DNA of 64,000 nucleotides from B1 sp964355075 (GCA_964355075.1 CAYHCF010000018.1:3100-67099), one strand, 5' to 3'; positions 34,967-43,382 are shown, counted from the stretch's first letter. The notes: generated from the letters alone by a model not told the origin. Numbers and translations: made by a program.

Positions 34967-35377
34967 TTACATAGTACGCATGTAATTAATAACTTTCCAT
35001 CTTTCGCTATCACTTAATTTTTCTTTGTAAGATGGCATAGGTTTTCTACCTTCAGTAGTTTTCCAGTATAATTCACCATCAGTAACTTTTTTAAATTCTG
35101 GTTTACTGAAGTCGTTACAGGAAATTTCAATTTTTGCTGCCTTTGAACCATCGCCTTTTCCTTTGGCACCATGGCATGATTTGCAATGCTGTGCCCATAA
35201 ATCCTTACCTTCTTTGATGGAACCATCATCAGATTTAACAGGATTTTTCATTTTTAAAGCTGATTCAGGTGCCGGCCAGGGTTTCCCGGCAGGTTTTTGG
35301 GCTACAGTTGCCTGAGTGAATAACAAGCAGGTTGACATAAACGCAACACCTGCAAACAAATTTTTAAGGTTTTTCAT
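34967..35377 (-). CDS. mono-haem c-type cytochrome of NrfD operon
   Basis: A 136-residue periplasmic class I cytochrome c, the last gene of the minus-strand operon. Signal peptide to about residue 26, haem motif CKSCH at C65-H69, likely axial Met in RKPMPSYK. It is about 87% identical to the orphan cytochrome at 30340-30750, with most differences in the signal peptide and around residues 84-107. It lies 21 bases after the beta-domain protein gene. It probably takes electrons from, or gives them to, the ferredoxin-NrfD complex. ATG start. Confidence 0.93.
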   Translation of the reverse strand: MKNLKNLFAGVAFMSTCLLFTQATVAQKPAGKPWPAPESALKMKNPVKSDDGSIKEGKDLWAQHCKSCHGAKGKGDGSKAAKIEISCNDFSKPEFKKVTDGELYWKTTEGRKPMPSYKEKLSDSERWKVINYMRTM

Positions 35378-35398
35378 GATTTTAAATTTAGTTTTCGT

Positions 35399-35950
35399 TT
35401 ATTTTTTTTGTGGCTGAACAGAACTCTTTATCTTAAATCCTTGAAGCACCACATAGATTAAGGTTCCCCAAATTCCAGCAATTATTAATAAGGATGTCAA
35501 AATAAAGTAAATTGGTGCATTTCCCCTTGGACCGGCTAAAGAGCGTTCGAAGTGCTTGAATTTGGAAAGATCTTGTTTTACTCCAATGTTGGTTTCACCT
35601 TTGGTTTCAAAACTTCCATAATTTTCGTCATCCTCAACTTTAGCGAATACGATTAATTTTCCTTCTGAATTTAAAGGAATAGAATTTGGGAAATCGAATG
35701 AGGCAGTTCCTGTTTCATCAGTAGTGACTTCGCCGCCAACGGGTAACAGTCCGAACAGACGCTGAACAAATAATTTAACTGCGACTTCTGCAACAGGTTT
35801 GTTTTCGGAAGTTACGATTACCTTGCATACATTATTGGTGTCAACTTTTTCGAATTGCAAAGTCATGTTAGCTACTTTTTCCTGACCCCATAAATTGGTC
35901 GACAGAAAAAATCCGATGCTCAGTATTAATAAATATTTATACTTTTTCAT
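35399..35950 (-). CDS. membrane-anchored beta-domain protein of NrfD complex, one-domain form
   Basis: A 183-residue homologue of the C-terminal half of the protein at 33809-34753. It has a signal peptide (to about residue 22, near LWGQE), one beta-rich domain with FGLLPVGGEVTTDETG near residue 70, an AGPRGNAPIYF stretch, and a C-terminal membrane helix (about 145-167). Its start overlaps the stop region of nrfD by 14 bases, so translation is probably coupled. The function is unknown; co-occurrence with nrfD in both operons is the main clue. ATG start. Confidence 0.72.
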   Translation of the reverse strand: MKKYKYLLILSIGFFLSTNLWGQEKVANMTLQFEKVDTNNVCKVIVTSENKPVAEVAVKLFVQRLFGLLPVGGEVTTDETGTASFDFPNSIPLNSEGKLIVFAKVEDDENYGSFETKGETNIGVKQDLSKFKHFERSLAGPRGNAPIYFILTSLLIIAGIWGTLIYVVLQGFKIKSSVQPQKK

Positions 35951-37334
35951 TTTCGTGATTAATATAGTTTATAATTTCTTCCTTACCTTCTAATTTACCC
36001 TCAGCAACCTCCCAAACAGAAATGATAGGGAAGAATCTGGAGAATAGAGTTACGATCAAAAGCATTGCTGCAAAGGTGGCTGTTACGATCGTCATTTCAA
36101 CCAAACTTGGGAAGTAATGTTTCCATGATTCAGGTACATCCTGGATGGGCATATAGGGTTGAGCCAGCCCGGGAATCACAATGAGGAAACGCTTGAACCA
36201 AGCGGCAACAACAACACAAAAAGCAAGAATTGTCAAGGGTAGTGGTTTTCTCACAGCGGGAATTATTGGTAATAAAGCAGGAAGTACCATTCCAAAAATT
36301 ACTACCGACCAATAGAAAAAGGATTCGTCACCCGTAAATAATGTTAAGAGGTGATTCCTGTGCAAACTATCCATTTTGAAGGCGGGTACCAGATATTCAT
36401 TAACATTAAAATAAATATATATAAATGACATTAGAACCAAAGCTTTTCCTAATTTATCAAAATGAAATTCAGTCAAATATTTTTCTAAATGATAAGTTTT
36501 TCTAAGTACAAATACGGCAACAATCATACCAGCAATACTTAATAAAAATGCACCTGATACAAAGTAAGCACCAAAGTTTGTGCTGTCCCATTCAGATCTA
36601 AGAGTGGTTGCAAATAACCAGGCCGTTACAGTATGGATAGATACTCCCAATGGAATAATCATAATGGTTAATATCTTCACATTTCTTTTCAATATCCTCC
36701 ATTGCTCTGCAGTTCCTTGCCATCCAAACGACAAAATATCGTACATTTTCATTTGCCATTTGGGTCTGTCGGTTAAATGGTTTTTGAGTGTCGCCATAGT
36801 AGGAATCATTGGAATGAATAGTAGAACAAGGCTGGTGGTAACATAGGTTAATATTACTATAATATCCCAAACTATTGGAGATTGGATTCTACCGTGAATA
36901 ACTAAGTAATGCAATCTGTCAGGACGACCCATAGCCGCAACGATACTAATACCGGCAAGCATAATAGCAGCAACTGCGATAACTTCTGCAATTCTAGAAA
37001 GAGGCCTGTACCATTCAAAGTTTGTGAGTTTAAGTATTGCAGACATCATAACTCCGATAAGGCTAAGGGCGACAAAGAACACGAAGTTGGAGATATAAAC
37101 ACCCCACATCGTATAATCTCTAAGTGAAACAGTAACATATTTGCTTCTGGTTTCCTGTATGTAGTAAGCGAAAACACCTGCTAAACAAACCGCGATTAAA
37201 AACCCAATCCATACTTTACCCCATATTCCAATTTTCATAATAGGTTTAAGCAAGTCTCTTTTCATAACCATATACTCTTCCTGTGTGAAGGTTTCGTATT
37301 TGTGTTTTTCTGATTTTATTTCATTTTCAGTCAT
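35937..37334 (-). CDS. nrfD: NrfD-type quinone-interacting membrane subunit, paralogue 2
   Basis: A 465-residue paralogue of the protein at 32449-33819, with the same ten-helix plan. The central loop AMGRPDRLHYLVIHGRIQSP, the TAWLFATTLRSEWDSTNFGAYF region and FKRFLIVIPG near the C-terminus are shared. It should exchange electrons with menaquinol in the inner membrane and pass them to or from the ferredoxin encoded just upstream (21-base gap). The two NrfD proteins are clearly homologous but far less alike than the two cytochromes, so the operon duplication is old. ATG start. Confidence 0.9.
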   Translation of the reverse strand: MTENEIKSEKHKYETFTQEEYMVMKRDLLKPIMKIGIWGKVWIGFLIAVCLAGVFAYYIQETRSKYVTVSLRDYTMWGVYISNFVFFVALSLIGVMMSAILKLTNFEWYRPLSRIAEVIAVAAIMLAGISIVAAMGRPDRLHYLVIHGRIQSPIVWDIIVILTYVTTSLVLLFIPMIPTMATLKNHLTDRPKWQMKMYDILSFGWQGTAEQWRILKRNVKILTIMIIPLGVSIHTVTAWLFATTLRSEWDSTNFGAYFVSGAFLLSIAGMIVAVFVLRKTYHLEKYLTEFHFDKLGKALVLMSFIYIYFNVNEYLVPAFKMDSLHRNHLLTLFTGDESFFYWSVVIFGMVLPALLPIIPAVRKPLPLTILAFCVVVAAWFKRFLIVIPGLAQPYMPIQDVPESWKHYFPSLVEMTIVTATFAAMLLIVTLFSRFFPIISVWEVAEGKLEGKEEIINYINHENEKV

Positions 37335-37355
37335 AATATTGATTTTTATATATGG

Positions 37356-38285
37356 TTATTCTTCCTGATTGTGAATTTCTGTGGCTTCTTCGAATGGGAA
37401 TTGTCTATCAACCGGTGGTAAATAATATACCCTTGGTTTTGTCCCTAAATGTTCAAATTGACGGTAACCTGACCGTTTTTTGAGAAGTTCACTCAGTCTA
37501 TAAGTTTCTTCTCCATTGGTCACTGCATCTTCCATTTCATCTCCGAAGAATATTGTCCCGTTTGGACACTCAGAAACACAACTTGGAAGTATCCCTTTGG
37601 CAGATCTATCCGGACAAAAATCACATTTGGAAACAGTTCCCTCAATATAGGATTTCGTATATCCGCAAATATCCACATCGTTCATATGTTTCTCAACGTA
37701 TTCCATTTGTTTCGGCCTTCCGAAATTAAAGCTACGCGAAGAATAAGGGCATGCGGCCATACAAAATTTACAACCGATACATCGTTCGCTGTCTATGCCA
37801 ACAATTCCATCGCTGCGTTTAAAGGTTGCTCCAACCGGACAAACCTTTGTACAAGAAGGATTGTCACACTGCATACAGACTTGAGGAAGCCAATAGGGTG
37901 AAGTCAACTCCGTATCCTGCATCCGTTTTACTTTTATGTATTCAATAGGTGGTAATAGTCTGTGCATGCTTTGACATCCTTCAATGCACTTTCTTGCATT
38001 TGCACACCTGCCAAGATCAATTACCATAATAAATTTCCTGCCGGGAACTCCTTGCCTCATATCGTATTGCGCAAGTTTGTCTTCTGATGGATGGACTACC
38101 AAGCTGCTATCAACCTCCACTACTTTTCCGTCGGCAGTCAACACTTTCACCTTGGTTCCAGTTTCTTCAGGCGGATTGGCATGAAGAATATTCTTCAAGC
38201 CCAACCCGGTAAGGGTTGCAGTTCCTGCTAATAAGCCGAATTTAAGAAATTTTCTTCGGCTTGATTCTTCGTTTTCTTCTTTCAT
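37356..38285 (-). CDS. Tat-exported ferredoxin subunit of NrfD complex, paralogue 2
   Basis: A 309-residue paralogue of the protein at 31437-32354. Tat signal RRKFLKFG at about 10-17. Complete cluster motifs are CMQCDNPSCTKVCP, CIGCKFCMAACP and CDFC with a distal CVSECP. The first motif is C94-x5-C100-x3-C104, with Ala97 where a Cys is usual, so a [3Fe-4S] site is likely in both paralogues. The ATG at 38285 is chosen because it places the twin arginines near the N-terminus; an upstream in-frame ATG adds 24 residues without a clear purpose. It lies between the DUF5777 barrel gene and nrfD. Confidence 0.9.
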   Translation of the reverse strand: MKEENEESSRRKFLKFGLLAGTATLTGLGLKNILHANPPEETGTKVKVLTADGKVVEVDSSLVVHPSEDKLAQYDMRQGVPGRKFIMVIDLGRCANARKCIEGCQSMHRLLPPIEYIKVKRMQDTELTSPYWLPQVCMQCDNPSCTKVCPVGATFKRSDGIVGIDSERCIGCKFCMAACPYSSRSFNFGRPKQMEYVEKHMNDVDICGYTKSYIEGTVSKCDFCPDRSAKGILPSCVSECPNGTIFFGDEMEDAVTNGEETYRLSELLKKRSGYRQFEHLGTKPRVYYLPPVDRQFPFEEATEIHNQEE

Positions 38286-38316
38286 TATAAAATCATTTAT
38301 TTTTCTTTTTGAAATT

Positions 38317-39216
38317 TTATTCGCCAAATCCGAATTGACGCGTGAAGTTGAATCCAATCAGGTAGTTTGGAGTATCAAATTTACCCAATTCATAAAAGTT
38401 GAAGAATTTTGATTCCTGATCCAGAAGGCCGCTTGAGTTGCAAATGAATACTTGGAATTGGTGGTAACCGGTTGAGAATTCAACACCGATACCCAAGTTA
38501 GGTAAAGGCTTTTTTCCTACCGGAATATTAGATACATTCAGTGGCTGATCAAACTCTAACAAGATAGATCCCTGAGGGCTGAATTTGTATTTAGCCAAAG
38601 CGGATATTCCCAGATAATCGCTTATGTCTGCTGAAACAGATGAATCCACTAAGGAATAATGAGCATAATTAAAACCAAGCTGTGCAGAGAATTTTCCATT
38701 GAATTTGCGAGATACCATCAATTCACCAAAATAAGACATTCGGTTGCCAAAAGTGTATTCTGCTTTTGCACCGGATTTGAAAAATTTTTGATCCCCACCT
38801 TTGATGCACGCATTTCCATAAAGCGTAACTGTAACCGGCATGCCGCTCGTCATCTGACGCAATGCTTTGTATTTGGCGCTAAAATCGTATAATTGCTTAT
38901 TCTTGGTTGGAGAAAATCCAACAGATAAGCGTTGGGTGATGCCATATCCAATGAATAACCGAACATTTGATGGTGCATAAATGCCATACAAATCTTTCGG
39001 CTTGTCGATTACACCAAATCGGTGTTGGATGATAAAATCAACATATCCCTTGTCAATGGTTTGAGTGGTTTGATTGTTGATATGAAAGCCGTTTTCAAAA
39101 GTTGCTTTAACTACTTCTGGTCCCAGTACCGCTTCAGTTGCATCTTGCGCAAATAGCGATACAGGAAGGCTTATCAGGGCAATTGCAAAGAGTTTTTTAA
39201 TATTAATTGTTTTCAT
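38317..39216 (-). CDS. DUF5777-type outer-membrane beta-barrel protein
   Basis: A 299-residue protein with a Sec signal peptide (to about residue 23, near LFAQD) and a pattern of alternating short strands ending in an aromatic residue region (FNFTRQFGFGE), typical of an outer-membrane barrel. The opening segment with FENGFHINNQTTQT and the HRFGVIDKPKDLYGIYAPSN region in two parts mark the DUF5777 family. It lies between a haem lipoprotein gene and the ferredoxin gene in the minus-strand operon. That position suggests an outer-membrane partner of the electron chain; this is inference from context. Confidence 0.8.
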   Translation of the reverse strand: MKTINIKKLFAIALISLPVSLFAQDATEAVLGPEVVKATFENGFHINNQTTQTIDKGYVDFIIQHRFGVIDKPKDLYGIYAPSNVRLFIGYGITQRLSVGFSPTKNKQLYDFSAKYKALRQMTSGMPVTVTLYGNACIKGGDQKFFKSGAKAEYTFGNRMSYFGELMVSRKFNGKFSAQLGFNYAHYSLVDSSVSADISDYLGISALAKYKFSPQGSILLEFDQPLNVSNIPVGKKPLPNLGIGVEFSTGYHQFQVFICNSSGLLDQESKFFNFYELGKFDTPNYLIGFNFTRQFGFGE

Positions 39217-39235
39217 TGATTGATAAATTAAAGTG

Positions 39236-39625
39236 TTAGTTGTTTTTTGATCCCTGGATAATCCAGGTACTGATTAGGTTCAGTTGCTCGGTTGAAAGTG
39301 GAGTAGGAGGCATTAATGTCAATCCGTTTAATCCTTTTAGCTGCTGATATAATATTACATTTAATGGAACAATTATCGTGGAATCAATAAAACCGCCATT
39401 TACCAAACTGGCGTATGATTTGTCAGTAACCAGGTTTGGCGGTATTTTTCCAGCTGCATGACAACTGGAACTTGTACAGCTGGTTTGCCAGATCGGATTA
39501 ATTTGTGCACTGTAACTTACCGGCACGTTTGGATCAATATAGGGAATGGATAAATAATTCTTCTTACAAGCACCCAAAAAAAGCACTCCTAAAAGCAGCA
39601 ATAAAATTTTGTTTTTTGTTTTCAT
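39236..39625 (-). CDS. lipoprotein with CX4CH haem-like motif
   Basis: A 129-residue lipoprotein: a hydrophobic signal then the lipobox LFLGACKK near residue 20, so it should be anchored to a membrane, often the outer one in this phylum. The mature part has the opening YSAQINPIWQTSC and a C-TSSS-CH motif, a CX4CH variant of the CXXCH haem site, followed by a later LMPPTP Met-Pro stretch that could give the axial Met. The layout matches small cytochrome-like lipoproteins of the Bacteroidota. It is the first gene of the minus-strand operon, 19 bases before the barrel gene. Whether haem is attached is not proven. Confidence 0.75.
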   Translation of the reverse strand: MKTKNKILLLLLGVLFLGACKKNYLSIPYIDPNVPVSYSAQINPIWQTSCTSSSCHAAGKIPPNLVTDKSYASLVNGGFIDSTIIVPLNVILYQQLKGLNGLTLMPPTPLSTEQLNLISTWIIQGSKNN

Positions 39626-40034
39626 GATTATTAATTTGTTTTTAATTTAATGATATATATTCTTTTCAAGCTGAGCCAATTTGATTTCTTCTGTCAAAAT
39701 CCATTTGTGGGTTAGATAGTAACGGGTAAACGAACACAAGAATAGTATGAATGCTGGGTTAGATTCACCGAAGAGTAACACCATACAGCTATATTATTCA
39801 TCGGGTTTTGAAATCTTATTTATTGTTATTTCCGGACTTCATCTTTCAAGCACAAATATGCTTTCGGTTAATGATCGTGAAAATGATGTAGGTCATTTGG
39901 TCAAATGATTGATTTCACCTTTTTATTTGACAAAAATCATGTTTTAAATAGGCGACAAAAATCATGTTTAAAATACAAAGAATTTTAGGGGGTATTTAAA
40001 TAGCTTGCAAATTTTCACTTTATTTGACAATAAT
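39626..40034. other. divergent intergenic region, electron-transfer operon / hutI
   Basis: 409 bases. The hutI-proximal half carries a cluster of CRP/FNR-like sites (39882-39965). The half near the lipoprotein gene is AT-rich with ATGATATATATTC at about 39648-39660, half of a similar palindrome. No canonical -7 box or coding potential was seen. Confidence 0.45.
39882..39965. promoter_or_regulatory. cluster of CRP/FNR-like sites
   Basis: A perfect AAATGA-N6-TCATTT palindrome (39882-39899), then TTGA-N6-TCAT (39927-39940), then a related GACAAAAATCATGTTT block (39954-39969) that directly repeats the second site. The group lies about 260-340 bases upstream of the electron-transfer operon and 70-150 upstream of hutI. 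Confidence 0.45.
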
Positions 40035-41288
40035 ATGGAAACAATTCTTTTAAGAAACATAAAATCACTCAGTGGAATTGACGAAAGTGGCAGGATTAAA
40101 AGGTCGGGAAAGGAGATGGATGAATTGATCTCTATTGAAAATGCCTGGCTTCTGATAAAAGATGGCCTTATTGCAGATTATGGTTCAATGACCAATTGTG
40201 AGGGAATAGCTGATTATAACGGATCCAGCATAGATTGCTCAGGTAAGTTTGTACTTCCCTGTTTTGTTGATTCACATACTCACCTTGTGTTTGCGAAAAC
40301 CCGTGAAGAAGAATTTGTGATGCGAATCAAAGGTAAATCGTATGAAGAGATTGCAATGGCGGGAGGTGGAATTTTAAATTCTGTCAGAAGGTTGCAGGAA
40401 ATGAGTGAGGACGATCTGTTTAAATCAGCCTTTGCCCGGTTGAATGAGGTAATATCTTTTGGAACAGGCGCTATTGAAATAAAAAGCGGGTATGGTCTAT
40501 CCACGGAAGATGAACTGAAAATGCTTCGTGTGATAAAACGCTTAAAGGAAGTTTCTCCTATTACGATCAAAGCTACTTTTTTGGCAGCACATGCTTTTCC
40601 GACTGAATTCAAGCAGAATCATCCCGGTTACATAGATTTAATTATCAATGAAATGCTGCCAAGGGTTGTAGCTGAAAATTTAGCCGACTATATGGATGTT
40701 TTTTGTGATCAGGGATTTTTTAGTGTAGCGGAAACCAATCAACTGCTTGAGGCTGCAGCTAAATTCGGGTTAAAAGCAAAAATTCATGGAAACGAATTGG
40801 GTTATACGGGTGGGGTTCAGGTGGCCGTAAAAAATAATGCGCTCAGTGTGGATCATTTAGAATATACCGGAGAGGAAGAAATAGCTATCCTGTTAAAAAG
40901 CAATACCATGCCCGTTGCCTTACCCGGCTGTTCCTTTTTTTTAACGATACCTTATGCCCCGCTTCGCAAAATGATTGATGCAGGTTTAGCCGTTTGTCTG
41001 GCCTCCGATTATAATCCCGGAAGCACACCCAACGGAAGAATGGGATTTGTGATTTCGCTGGCTTGCACCCAAATGAAGTTAACGCCCGAAGAAGCTATCA
41101 ATGCCGCCACAATTAATGGAGCCTATGCGCTGGAATTGAGTGAATATTTGGGGTCAATAACAAAAGGAAAGTTAGGAAACGTAATAATTACCAAAGAAAT
41201 GCCTTCTCTGGCGTTTTTGCCTTATTGTTTTGGAGTGGATCAGGTTGAACAAACCATTATTAAAGGGAAATCTGTTTCTCTAAAGTAA
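40035..41288 (+). CDS. hutI: imidazolonepropionase HutI
   Basis: Zinc/iron amidohydrolase of histidine breakdown, opening 4-imidazolone-5-propionate to formiminoglutamate in the cytoplasm. The metal-binding DSHTHLVFAKTREEEF opening, the KSGYGLSTEDELKML segment, the HGNEL motif and SDYNPGS are present. The start is the ATG at 40035, matching the usual N-terminus; an in-frame ATG ten codons earlier is less likely. The rest of the hut pathway is not in the window. The last 29 bases overlap the convergent folE gene. Confidence 0.94.
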   Translation: METILLRNIKSLSGIDESGRIKRSGKEMDELISIENAWLLIKDGLIADYGSMTNCEGIADYNGSSIDCSGKFVLPCFVDSHTHLVFAKTREEEFVMRIKGKSYEEIAMAGGGILNSVRRLQEMSEDDLFKSAFARLNEVISFGTGAIEIKSGYGLSTEDELKMLRVIKRLKEVSPITIKATFLAAHAFPTEFKQNHPGYIDLIINEMLPRVVAENLADYMDVFCDQGFFSVAETNQLLEAAAKFGLKAKIHGNELGYTGGVQVAVKNNALSVDHLEYTGEEEIAILLKSNTMPVALPGCSFFLTIPYAPLRKMIDAGLAVCLASDYNPGSTPNGRMGFVISLACTQMKLTPEEAINAATINGAYALELSEYLGSITKGKLGNVIITKEMPSLAFLPYCFGVDQVEQTIIKGKSVSLK

Positions 41289-41967
41289 TCATCCGGATTA
41301 ATTCTTCGCGTGTTTTCATGTCCTGAAATTTTCCGGTGTATTCTGTGGTTATTGTGCTGCTGCTCACATCCTGAACGCCACGCATGGCTACACACATATG
41401 ATCTGCTTCAATGATTACAGCCACATCGTCGGTATTTAAAACTTCTTTTAACATATTGGCAATTTGTACGGTCATGCGTTCCTGAACCTGTGGTCTCTGT
41501 GCAAAATACCTAACGATGCGGTTTAGTTTTGATAATCCAACAACTTTTCCGTTAGGAATATAAGCAACATGTGCTTTACCAATAATCGGAACAAAATGGT
41601 GTTCACAAACGCTGTGAAAAGAAATATTCTTTTCAATCAGCATACTTTTATAATTGTATTTGTTTTCGAACAACCTGGCATGTGGAATTTTCTTAGGGTC
41701 CAGTCCTCTAAACATTTCAGTTACATACATTTTAGCTACGCGGTGGGGCGTACCACTTAAGCTGTCGTCACTCAAATCAAGACCCAGAATAAGCATTATT
41801 TCTTTGAAATGTTTTTCAATCAATTCAATTTTAATTTCATCGTCCAATGCAAACGCATCATCGCGAAGGGGTGTTTCCATTGAGAAAACATAATGTTCAT
41901 CACCAGACTGTTCAAGGTGTAGGGTTTTATTTTCCGCTGTATTCAACGAAGTTTCTTTCTGTTTCAT
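41260..41967 (-). CDS. folE: GTP cyclohydrolase I FolE
   Basis: Makes dihydroneopterin triphosphate from GTP, the entry to folate and, in bacteria, queuosine synthesis. The catalytic core (from about residue 50) has the GTPHRVAKMY and FHSVCEHHFVPIIGKAHVAY motifs in parts, with the zinc-binding Cys and His, and MCVAMRGVQD near the C-terminus. The first 30 residues are not conserved; an internal ATG at 41880 is an alternative start. As called, its start overlaps the end of queD by 41 bases. queD uses its product, so the pair forms the start of the queuosine pathway. Confidence 0.94.
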   Translation of the reverse strand: MKQKETSLNTAENKTLHLEQSGDEHYVFSMETPLRDDAFALDDEIKIELIEKHFKEIMLILGLDLSDDSLSGTPHRVAKMYVTEMFRGLDPKKIPHARLFENKYNYKSMLIEKNISFHSVCEHHFVPIIGKAHVAYIPNGKVVGLSKLNRIVRYFAQRPQVQERMTVQIANMLKEVLNTDDVAVIIEADHMCVAMRGVQDVSSSTITTEYTGKFQDMKTREELIRMITLEKQISL

Positions 41968-42337
41968 AAAGAGTAATTTTCAATTTTAAATGCGGGTCCA
42001 ATCTTCTTTTTAATAAGTTCCAGATAACCACAGCAATGTTTTCAGTTGTGGTGTTCAGCGACTTAAATTCAACACAATCCAGGTTCAGATTTTTATGGTC
42101 AAATCGGTCTTCTATCTCCTCTACAATCAACTGAGCCAACCATTTCATGTCAATTAAAAAGCCGCTTACCTTATCAATTTCTCCAGTAACGGTTACGATT
42201 AATTCATAATTATGACCATGAAAATTCGGACTATTGCAAAGACCAAAAAACGTTCTGTTTTTTTCATCACTCCACTCATTTACATGCAAGCGGTGAGCTG
42301 CATTAAAATGGGCTTTTCTTGATATTGCTATTTCCAT
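41927..42337 (-). CDS. queD: 6-carboxytetrahydropterin synthase QueD
   Basis: A 136-residue T-fold enzyme converting dihydroneopterin triphosphate to 6-carboxytetrahydropterin on the way to queuosine. Zinc ligands are seen in AHFNAAHRL (His) and the HGHNYE motif, and the catalytic Cys lies just before it in FGLCNSPNF. The TTENIAVVIW and YETERNFVEY segments complete the family pattern. The gene overlaps the start of folE, which makes its substrate. ATG start. Confidence 0.93.
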   Translation of the reverse strand: MEIAISRKAHFNAAHRLHVNEWSDEKNRTFFGLCNSPNFHGHNYELIVTVTGEIDKVSGFLIDMKWLAQLIVEEIEDRFDHKNLNLDCVEFKSLNTTTENIAVVIWNLLKRRLDPHLKLKITLYETERNFVEYSGK

Positions 42338-42495
42338 TTGGTTGACAAAGGTAAGAAAGTTCGATTTATCTCTATGTCTTATTAATGTTACATTTTGATT
42401 TTAGAACTGCCTTTTTTTTTGTATGATTGCGTTGAAAATGTGAAAACGGCATTAAGTGAATAATTAAAATTGTTATTTTTTTATGTTGTTGTTGG

Positions 42496-42503
42496 TATTT
42501 TTG
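42496..42503 (+). promoter_or_regulatory. Bacteroidota -7 promoter box
   Basis: TATTTTTG, an exact TAnnTTTG match, 19 bases before the ATG at 42523. A TTG at 42470 is 23 bases upstream, slightly farther than ideal. Confidence 0.45.
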
Positions 42504-42522
42504 AATTTCTAATCATTAAGTA

Positions 42523-43380
42523 ATGAAAAAACTTATAGCGCTAGTTTGTTTGATTTTTATGGGATTTCAAGCCTTTTCCCAATTTGGAAATTTTAGTAAA
42601 AAATCGGATTTGGAGAGTTTTAAAGACACTAAACTTCTTGTGGTTTTGTATCCGGATAGTGCATATACCTATTCAATTGGCGCAGCGATTGAAAGATATT
42701 GGACATTTACAGCTTTTGAATTTATTGAAGACACCGCGACTCAGAGATATCGAAAAGGGAATTATGCTTTTTTGGTTTTCAGTAAGTCAAAAGGTTCAAA
42801 GAATAAAACCAGAATAGCCAGCTCGGAAGAGGATTTTAATGGACTGGCAATCATCAGAAAATATAGCAGAAGAATTATTCCTGAGAATTTATTGGCCTAT
42901 GCATACTGCAATAATTCTATTGATACAGGTGATTGGGCAACTGAGATGACCAGGGCAGTTCAACTACTTAACAACTATTTTAATAATGCTGTTCAGGTTC
43001 AATCCAATGGAGATTTGAATCCAAAAAAAATGATGAAAGAGTATCCGGGTGATAAATCCGTAATGTTGGATAAAAAACTACTTATTGAAAGCAAACAATT
43101 GGAAATAAACGGGAAAGAAGATGCCGTAACTTTATTTGACGGCGATTTGGAAGAAGTTGAGATTGGAGAAATTCAAAAAGCAATCAAATGGCAGGATGAG
43201 AATTTCTTATACTATTATTATTCGAAAGACGAAAAGAATTGCAATAAATTGGTAGTAAACGCTCAAAACAGCGAATTAATGTATTTTGACAGGGATGACC
43301 CTAACAAGTGCAAATGCAACGCAAAAGATTTAAAGGCATTAAAAGAAATAAAAGATAAAGCTTCGAAAGGCCGGAAATAG
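42523..43380 (+). CDS. exported protein of unknown function
   Basis: A 285-residue protein I do not recognise. A signal peptide (1-20, ending near AFSQ) marks it for export. The body is polar and mixed, with a strand-like KLLVVLYPDSAYTYS segment near residue 38, and a Lys-rich C-terminus containing a CKC pair and an earlier single Cys (KNCNK). No repeats or membrane helices. It stands alone on the plus strand, ends 3 bases before the convergent TerB-like gene and has its own -7 box. ATG start. Confidence 0.6.
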   Translation: MKKLIALVCLIFMGFQAFSQFGNFSKKSDLESFKDTKLLVVLYPDSAYTYSIGAAIERYWTFTAFEFIEDTATQRYRKGNYAFLVFSKSKGSKNKTRIASSEEDFNGLAIIRKYSRRIIPENLLAYAYCNNSIDTGDWATEMTRAVQLLNNYFNNAVQVQSNGDLNPKKMMKEYPGDKSVMLDKKLLIESKQLEINGKEDAVTLFDGDLEEVEIGEIQKAIKWQDENFLYYYYSKDEKNCNKLVVNAQNSELMYFDRDDPNKCKCNAKDLKALKEIKDKASKGRK

Positions 43381-43382
43381 GA

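Noticed and set aside
31437..39625. Assignment as alternative complex III
   Set aside because: The ferredoxins lack the fused molybdopterin-like domain of ActB, and there is no pentahaem ActA or second NrfD (ActF) within one operon; only the cluster pattern is similar.
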